In this document: one piece after another, positions 5,322 through 9,778 of the stretch
How the letters are laid out: each line of letters begins with the position of its first letter
How positions within the stretch are numbered: position 1 is the first letter of the stretch
NCBI GenBank assembly: GCA_015057205.1
Contig: SVEW01000090.1
Span: forward strand, 1 to 9,778
Reading direction: 5' to 3'
Source: Lachnospiraceae bacterium
Lineage (GTDB): Bacteria > Bacillota > Clostridia > Lachnospirales > Lachnospiraceae
Length of the DNA stretch: 9,778 bases
Notes under the pieces: model-generated
Told to the model about the DNA's origin: nothing
The model's input: only the letters and a program-made list of their open reading frames with translations
The model's database searches: none
Position numbers and translations under genes: made by a program

Positions 5322-6395
5322 ATGAGCGAGTATTTTGACAAAATGGAAGGCTATTTAAAGAAAGCTGTAGAAGAGCGGGCTTCGGATGTTTTTGTCATTG
5401 CCGGTGGCCCGGTTAGTTACAAGGTGGAAGGAAAAATCAAAAATCTGTCGGAAGATAAGGTTTTTCCGGAACAGACGAAGGAGCTGATTCAGGCGATTTA
5501 TGAAATGGCGAATCGTTCAATGGATAAGTTCGAACAAAGCGGTGATGATGATTATTCTTTTGCCAGAGCGGGAATGGCACGTTTTCGTGTGAATGCATAC
5601 CGGCAAAGAGGTTCTTTGGCAGCGGTTATTCGTATTGTTCAGTTTGATATCCCGGACTATCATGATTTGGGAATTCCGGAAGAGATTATGCAGATTGCAA
5701 ACCAGCAACACGGAATGGTTATTATTTCCGGTACGGCCGGTAGCGGTAAATCGACGACGCAGGCATGCATCATTCATAAGATTAACCAGGAGCGTCCGGC
5801 TCATGTTATTACGTTGGAGGATCCGATTGAGTATTTGCATCGCAATAATCGATGTATTATCAGCCAGAGAGAAATCGCCATTGATACCAACGATTATTTG
5901 AGTGCATTGCGTGCATGTCTGCGACAGGCACCGGATGTAATTCAATTGGGTGAAATGCGCGATTTTGAGACAATTCGTACAGCGATGACGGCAGCAGAGA
6001 CCGGACATTTGCTTATGGCGACGCTGCACACAAAGGGTGCGGTGAATACCATTGACCGTATAATTGATACCTTCCCTTCGCAGCAGCAGGCACAGATTCG
6101 TACGCAGTTGTCCATGGTATTGAATACAGTTGTTTCTCAGCAGCTCATACCGGGTGTGGATGGTCGCATGGTGCCGGCTTTTGAAATTATGAATATGAAT
6201 AGTGCAATTCGAAATATGATTCGTGATAATAAGAATTATCAGATTGATAATGTAATTCAGACTTCCTCCGCAGAAGGTATGATTTCCATGGATCAGTCGT
6301 TGATTAATTTGGTAAATGCCGGTAAAATTACACCGCAGACTGCAGTGTCCTATGCTGTCAATAATGAGCAGGTTGCACGAAAGGTGCTGAAATAG
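5322..6395 (+). CDS. pilT: PilT-family type IV pilus ATPase
   Basis: A 357-residue secretion-type hexameric ATPase of the PilT subfamily, a cytoplasmic motor that in known systems retracts pili. The N-terminal PAS-like domain occupies about residues 1-105 (ASDVFVIAGGPVSYKVEGKI; PilT normally has DLHL here). Walker A is GTAGSGKST (137-145), with Ala where the family usually has a Pro/Thr-type loop. The Asp box is ITLEDPIEYLH (163-173), the Walker B region is VIQLGEMRD (206-214), and the His box is AETGHLLMATLHT (225-237). A C-terminal AIRNMIR (295-301) corresponds to the AIRNLIRE motif known to be needed for PilT retraction, which favours PilT over PilB or ComGA. The length is typical of PilT, and the large N-terminal extension of PilB is absent. 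It has a good ribosome site (GGGAGGA) ten bases after the pseudopilin gene. All motor motifs look intact. Confidence 0.93.
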   Translation: MSEYFDKMEGYLKKAVEERASDVFVIAGGPVSYKVEGKIKNLSEDKVFPEQTKELIQAIYEMANRSMDKFEQSGDDDYSFARAGMARFRVNAYRQRGSLAAVIRIVQFDIPDYHDLGIPEEIMQIANQQHGMVIISGTAGSGKSTTQACIIHKINQERPAHVITLEDPIEYLHRNNRCIISQREIAIDTNDYLSALRACLRQAPDVIQLGEMRDFETIRTAMTAAETGHLLMATLHTKGAVNTIDRIIDTFPSQQQAQIRTQLSMVLNTVVSQQLIPGVDGRMVPAFEIMNMNSAIRNMIRDNKNYQIDNVIQTSSAEGMISMDQSLINLVNAGKITPQTAVSYAVNNEQVARKVLK

Positions 6396-6401
6396 ACTGC
6401 A

Positions 6402-7334
6402 ATGAAGAAAAAGATTTTTGATATCATTCAAATCGGGGACAAATCGAATTTTGCGAGTCGATTGTTTGATTGGTTTCTGGTTGTGGTGATATTACTGAAT
6501 ATTGGAACCATGTTTCTGCTAACGTTTGAGTCGTTAAAGGATTACTTTTGGCTGATGCAAATTGTAGAAAACGTTACGACTCTGGTATTTTGCGTAGAAT
6601 ATGGATTACGAATATGGACAGCGGATTTGCTGTATCCACAAAGAGGGAAGATAAATGCCCGGCTTCGGTTTTTAGTCAGTTACGATGGAATTGTGGATTT
6701 GCTTACCATATTACCCTGGTTTTTCCTTACGGGATTCATTGTTTTCCGCATGTTACGGGTTGTACGAATTTTGCATTTGTTTCGTATCAATGCAAAATAC
6801 GATAGCTTTAATGTTATTACGTCGGTATTATATGAAAGAAAAAATCAGATTGCGTCCTCGCTTTTCATTATTTTTATTTTGATGATGGCAAGTTCGCTTT
6901 GTATGTATAGCGCAGAACACGAGGCACAGCCAGAGGCTTTTCGAAATGCTTTTAGCGGAATATGGTGGACAAGTAGCGCAATTTTGACCGTTGGGTACGG
7001 TGACATTTATCCGGTAACCGTGTTGGGACGTGCCATGGCAGTTGTGATTTCTTTTCTTGGGGTGGGTGTGGTTGCAATCCCGACCGGTATTATCAGTGCC
7101 GGTTTTGTGGAACAATATTCGAGAGATGCACAAGCAGAAAAACGAAGGGATTTGGCAAGTATTGGAGAAATACTAATCGATGAAGAGCATGGGTTTTGCG
7201 GCAAAAGTATAGCGGAAATAACGAAAGTAGAAAACATTACTATTTACCTGGTGTTGCGGGGAAAATTGCATTTGATTCCCACCGGAGAATTGGTAGTGGA
7301 AAATGGAGATATAGTATTTGTAGAAAAGAGGTAA
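6402..7334 (+). CDS. Voltage-gated-type K+ channel (Kv-like, six transmembrane helices)
   Basis: A 310-residue ion channel of the Ion_trans superfamily. S1 is at about 22-42, and S2 at 50-71 with the conserved acidic VEYGLRIW. S3 is at 92-112 (YDGIVDLLTILPW). S4 is at 113-128 with Arg116, Arg119, Arg122 and Arg128 spaced by threes and six, as in voltage sensors. S5 is at 149-170. A pore helix and the K+ selectivity filter TVGYGD (196-201) follow, then S6 at 206-235. Residues 250-310 form a small cytoplasmic domain (IGEILIDEEHG, ending LVVENGDIVFVEKR) resembling a TrkA-C/RCK-C ligand-binding module without the Rossmann part. The gene starts seven bases after the pilT stop. No good ribosome site is next to the ATG (AAGGTG lies 15 bases upstream), so translation probably depends on ribosomes ending pilT. 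It is the last gene of the operon and its stop lies in the terminator stem. Confidence 0.92.
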   Translation: MKKKIFDIIQIGDKSNFASRLFDWFLVVVILLNIGTMFLLTFESLKDYFWLMQIVENVTTLVFCVEYGLRIWTADLLYPQRGKINARLRFLVSYDGIVDLLTILPWFFLTGFIVFRMLRVVRILHLFRINAKYDSFNVITSVLYERKNQIASSLFIIFILMMASSLCMYSAEHEAQPEAFRNAFSGIWWTSSAILTVGYGDIYPVTVLGRAMAVVISFLGVGVVAIPTGIISAGFVEQYSRDAQAEKRRDLASIGEILIDEEHGFCGKSIAEITKVENITIYLVLRGKLHLIPTGELVVENGDIVFVEKR

Positions 7335-7355
7335 CTTTTGGTTACTTCTTTTTTT
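7324..7355 (+). terminator. Intrinsic terminator of the pilus-like operon
   Basis: AGAGGTAAC (7327-7335) pairs with GTTACTTCT (7341-7349) with one G-U pair around a five-base loop, followed by a run of seven T's ending at 7355. The A's before the stem can extend the pairing into the T-run. The TAA stop of the channel gene lies within the 5' arm, so terminating ribosomes could influence folding. It separates the operon from the downstream surface-protein gene. Confidence 0.87.
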
Positions 7356-7411
7356 GTGGAGATAAGTGTACAATCATAAAGAAGCAGAGAGATAGGTATT
7401 TTTAGAACGAT

Positions 7412-7417
7412 AGGAGG
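7412..7417 (+). promoter_or_regulatory. Ribosome binding site of the BspA-type protein
   Basis: A perfect AGGAGG stands seven bases before the ATG at 7425 and fixes the start immediately before the signal peptide. The region between the terminator and this site (7356-7411) holds a possible -10 TACAAT (7369-7374), but I see no convincing -35, so the promoter of this gene is not assigned. Confidence 0.75.
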
Positions 7418-7424
7418 AGAAATT

Positions 7425-9778
7425 ATGCAGCAGAGTAAAAAACTGTGGAAAACCATGCTGTCGCTGGTGTTAACATTGGCGCTGGTGATTACTGTATTAC
7501 CTGTAGGTGCGGTTAGTGTACACGCCGCAGAAGGTGAAATTTTGGCCAGCGGGTATTGTGGTGCAGAGGGTGGAGGAAAAAACGTAACGTGGAAAGTAGT
7601 GGATATGGGTACTACTTTGGAAAACAGTAGTGCAATGGCTATGAAATTAGTTATTGAAGGAAGAGGGGAGATGGCTGATACTGTCTATAATTTGTCGGAA
7701 AGTGAAACGCCTTGGAGGAGCTATAAAAATAGAATTCAGTTAATTGAGGTAAAAGAAGGCGTTACAAAGATTGGAAGAGGCAATTTTTCCTTTTCTAGTG
7801 CGCTTACGGAGGTTTCCATTGCTGATAGCGTGACAACAGTGGGAAAGGCGGCATTTCTCGAGTGTACTAAGCTTAAAAGCTTTAACATAGGGAAAATGCT
7901 TCCGGAAGAAGGTTGTGAGTGGTCAGAAATATTAGACAAGTGCCTTGCATTGCGTTTCATAGATGCTGATTTGGAAAATAGGGATTATACATCCGTGGAT
8001 GGAGTTCTTTTTGATAAGAAAAAAGAAACATTGATAAAGTATCCTAGTGGAAGAACGGAGTCTACTTATAATATCCCGTCTACGACGGTTACCATCGGTG
8101 AACGCGCATTTTGGGGAACTCAGCTTGAGTCCATCGTGATTCCGGGAAATGTTAGAGTGATTAAAGATGGTGCATTTTGGGGAGCAACCAAATGTACTTC
8201 GGTAACAATTGAAGATGGAGTAGAGGACATAGGTTACTCAGCGTTTAATGTTAATGATACAAAGGAGGTAGACGTAGTTATTCCAGCAACGGTGAAATCT
8301 CTGGGGGAACAGGCATTTAGATATTTTAGGAATATTACGGTTGCCGGTGAGACTACGCCGGTTAAAAAAGAATGCTTTACGTATGTTTCCGGAAGGGTTT
8401 ATGCACCTGCTGCAACGGAATGTGCCGAGCTGACGGATGACTTAAACTATAGTATTAGATTCATATGTACCGAGCCGAAACCTGCCAAGACATCCTTTGA
8501 ATATACGGGAAACGAGATAACTGTAATACCGGCAGTTCGGGTCGGAGGGTACAGTGTCAGTGACAACACGCAAAAGGAGATTGGTGACTATACCGTTAAA
8601 GTGGTTTTGAATAAAACAAAAGATCTCGACGCATACCAGGTTAATCCGAAAACCGGACAGAAAAGTAGGTGCACAATATCCTATGTCTGGGGAGATGTTA
8701 CTAAGCCGGAAACGTGGGGGGAGGAACTGGATACTGCGGATAAAGAGTACAAATGGAGCATTGTAGCCGCAGCGGACGGAACGGTGAAAAACCCTTGGAA
8801 AATCGGTAGGTCCGAGGAAGACAGTGCTTTTGCATACTTATCAGGTTCAGGAGATAATCTGACACTTCATCTGGGTGGAAGTGGTTATACGAGCAGTATG
8901 GGTAATCGACCTTGGGATGAGAAGCGTTCGTCAATTAAGGCCGTGGTCTTTGATGAAGGCAGTGCAATTACCAGCTTTGGGTATGGATTGGTGACGAATA
9001 CTGCGATAGAATCCATTGTATTTCCAGACAGCATTATGGACATAAGTGGTGGATGTCTGAGCGGATGTGGGAAGCTTAAACACGTAACCTTCCCTAGAGA
9101 TTTTAAGATACATGGTGGTGTACTTGCCGGAGTAAGCAGTACTATAGAGAGTTTAACCATAACGGGTAGTGGCGAACTTGAGATTGGCTATTATTTGTCT
9201 AATATGCCAAATCTTACGACAATTAAGTTATCGGGTATAAAGACGATAATGAATGGTGCATTTAGTGGTTGCAATAGCCTTGAAAAGGTAGTTATTCCGT
9301 ATGAAACACAGGCGGTAACAAATAGTGCCTTTCAGAAGTGTACGAAGCTTTCCGAAGTCATTTTTCTTTCGGGAAAAGCGAAGATTTCCGGTGCACCACT
9401 CTGGGGTTGTGCAGAGAACATGAAGATTTACGTTCCGGTAACCGGTCTTTCGAATTACAAGACGATTGAGCCTTCTGCCTGGGGATTTGACGAAGAAGCC
9501 AACCTTATAGGGTTTGCAAAAGTTGATACAGCGGCTATGGAGAACGGAACCGTAAGCGTTTCTAAGGGAACACTTGCAGCAAACGATGATACGTTCTATT
9601 TGCCGGGAGAAAAGGTGACAATCAATGTTACGCCTGCAAAGGGCTATGAACTTAAGCGCCTTATCGCGAAGGATTCCAACGGAAAAGAGGTAGAAGTTAA
9701 GGATAATACCTTTGTTGTTCCAGAAGCGAATGTGACTGTGTCGGCAGAATTTAAGGCAACACAGTCCTTAAATCCGAC
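7425..9778 (+). CDS. Secreted BspA-type leucine-rich repeat surface protein (partial, 3' end outside the window)
   Basis: An open frame of 784 codons without a stop, running off the right edge. Residues 1-35 are a Sec signal peptide (MQQSKKLWKTMLSLVLTLAL, ending VSVHAAEG). Residues about 40-117 form the cap usual in BspA-like proteins (SGYCGAEGGGKNVTW, LVIEGRGEM, TPW). LRR_5-type repeats follow at 118-305, with phrases such as IGRGNFSFSSALTEVSIADS and IGERAFWGTQLESIVIP. Residues 350-420 look like an Ig-like spacer (FEYTGNEITVIPAV, GDYTVKVVLN). A second cap (441-517: YKWSIVAAADGTV, LTLHLGGSGYTSSMG, RPW) and a second LRR set follow (518-690). Residues 700-776 resemble a divergent InlB B-repeat (ENGTVSVSK, GEKVTINVTPAKGYELKRL, VTVSAEF). 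Such proteins are usually adhesins or structural surface proteins; the ligand is unknown. The way it is anchored would be encoded beyond the window. It has its own ribosome site and lies after the operon terminator, so it is probably transcribed separately. Confidence 0.9.
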   Translation, partial: MQQSKKLWKTMLSLVLTLALVITVLPVGAVSVHAAEGEILASGYCGAEGGGKNVTWKVVDMGTTLENSSAMAMKLVIEGRGEMADTVYNLSESETPWRSYKNRIQLIEVKEGVTKIGRGNFSFSSALTEVSIADSVTTVGKAAFLECTKLKSFNIGKMLPEEGCEWSEILDKCLALRFIDADLENRDYTSVDGVLFDKKKETLIKYPSGRTESTYNIPSTTVTIGERAFWGTQLESIVIPGNVRVIKDGAFWGATKCTSVTIEDGVEDIGYSAFNVNDTKEVDVVIPATVKSLGEQAFRYFRNITVAGETTPVKKECFTYVSGRVYAPAATECAELTDDLNYSIRFICTEPKPAKTSFEYTGNEITVIPAVRVGGYSVSDNTQKEIGDYTVKVVLNKTKDLDAYQVNPKTGQKSRCTISYVWGDVTKPETWGEELDTADKEYKWSIVAAADGTVKNPWKIGRSEEDSAFAYLSGSGDNLTLHLGGSGYTSSMGNRPWDEKRSSIKAVVFDEGSAITSFGYGLVTNTAIESIVFPDSIMDISGGCLSGCGKLKHVTFPRDFKIHGGVLAGVSSTIESLTITGSGELEIGYYLSNMPNLTTIKLSGIKTIMNGAFSGCNSLEKVVIPYETQAVTNSAFQKCTKLSEVIFLSGKAKISGAPLWGCAENMKIYVPVTGLSNYKTIEPSAWGFDEEANLIGFAKVDTAAMENGTVSVSKGTLAANDDTFYLPGEKVTINVTPAKGYELKRLIAKDSNGKEVEVKDNTFVVPEANVTVSAEFKATQSLNP

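Noticed and set aside
5517..6431. A 304-codon open frame on the minus strand, opposite the PilT gene
   Set aside because: It is the antisense shadow of a strongly conserved ATPase gene. It is Ile-, Asn-, Arg- and His-rich without domains, and has no ribosome site that would support it.
7356..7424. A promoter for the BspA-type gene with -10 TACAAT at 7369-7374
   Set aside because: No acceptable -35 lies 16-18 bases upstream, where only the terminator's T-run is found, and there is no extended -10; I could not support it as a feature.
1..9778. CRISPR array, insertion sequence, phage or tRNA gene
   Set aside because: No regularly spaced repeats, transposase or integrase motifs, terminal inverted repeats or cloverleaf sequences were seen on either strand.

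Overview
The window looks like chromosome from a moderately AT-rich, Gram-positive Firmicute, most likely an anaerobic Clostridia/Lachnospiraceae-type gut or rumen bacterium. This is inferred from strong AGGAGG-type ribosome binding sites, Sec signal peptides without outer-membrane partners, a sortase-like membrane protein, a BspA-type leucine-rich surface protein, and a BTAD regulator of the kind common in that group. No 16S or other marker is present, so the taxonomic call is an inference. I see no tRNA, rRNA, CRISPR, insertion sequence or phage gene.

Layout. (1) Positions 1-1401, minus strand: a two-gene unit with a BTAD transcriptional regulator that carries a degenerate GGDEF-like C-terminus. 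Its end overlaps the start of a membrane-anchored protein, probably a class B sortase, which runs off the left edge. (2) Positions 1402-1626: a divergent promoter region. (3) Positions 1627-2496, plus strand: a secreted transglutaminase-like protein with an intact Cys-His-Asp triad, followed by a strong intrinsic terminator. (4) Positions 2611-7334, plus strand: a tightly packed seven-gene operon for a reduced type IV pilus or type II secretion-like machine. It comprises a PilC/GspF-like platform protein, four small single-pass membrane proteins (two resembling degenerate pseudopilins, one resembling DUF4860), a PilT-like ATPase, and a six-transmembrane voltage-gated-type K+ channel. It ends in an intrinsic terminator that overlaps the channel's stop codon. 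(5) Positions 7425-9778, plus strand: the first 784 codons of a large secreted BspA-type leucine-rich repeat protein that continues past the right edge.

How it fits together. Nearly everything concerns the cell surface: a probable sortase, a secreted transglutaminase-fold enzyme, a pilus-like apparatus and a repeat-rich adhesin-type protein. The most unusual region is the pilus-like operon. It has a platform protein, a PilT-type motor with the PilT-specific AIRN-IR motif and four small membrane proteins, but within this window no canonical GFTLxE major pilin, no PilB extension ATPase and no prepilin peptidase. It ends with a K+ channel gene in the same transcription unit. The operon promoter is also notable. 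It sits directly against the upstream gene's terminator, so that transcription is predicted to start inside the terminator's 5' stem arm. Its own transcripts would then carry only a shortened hairpin.
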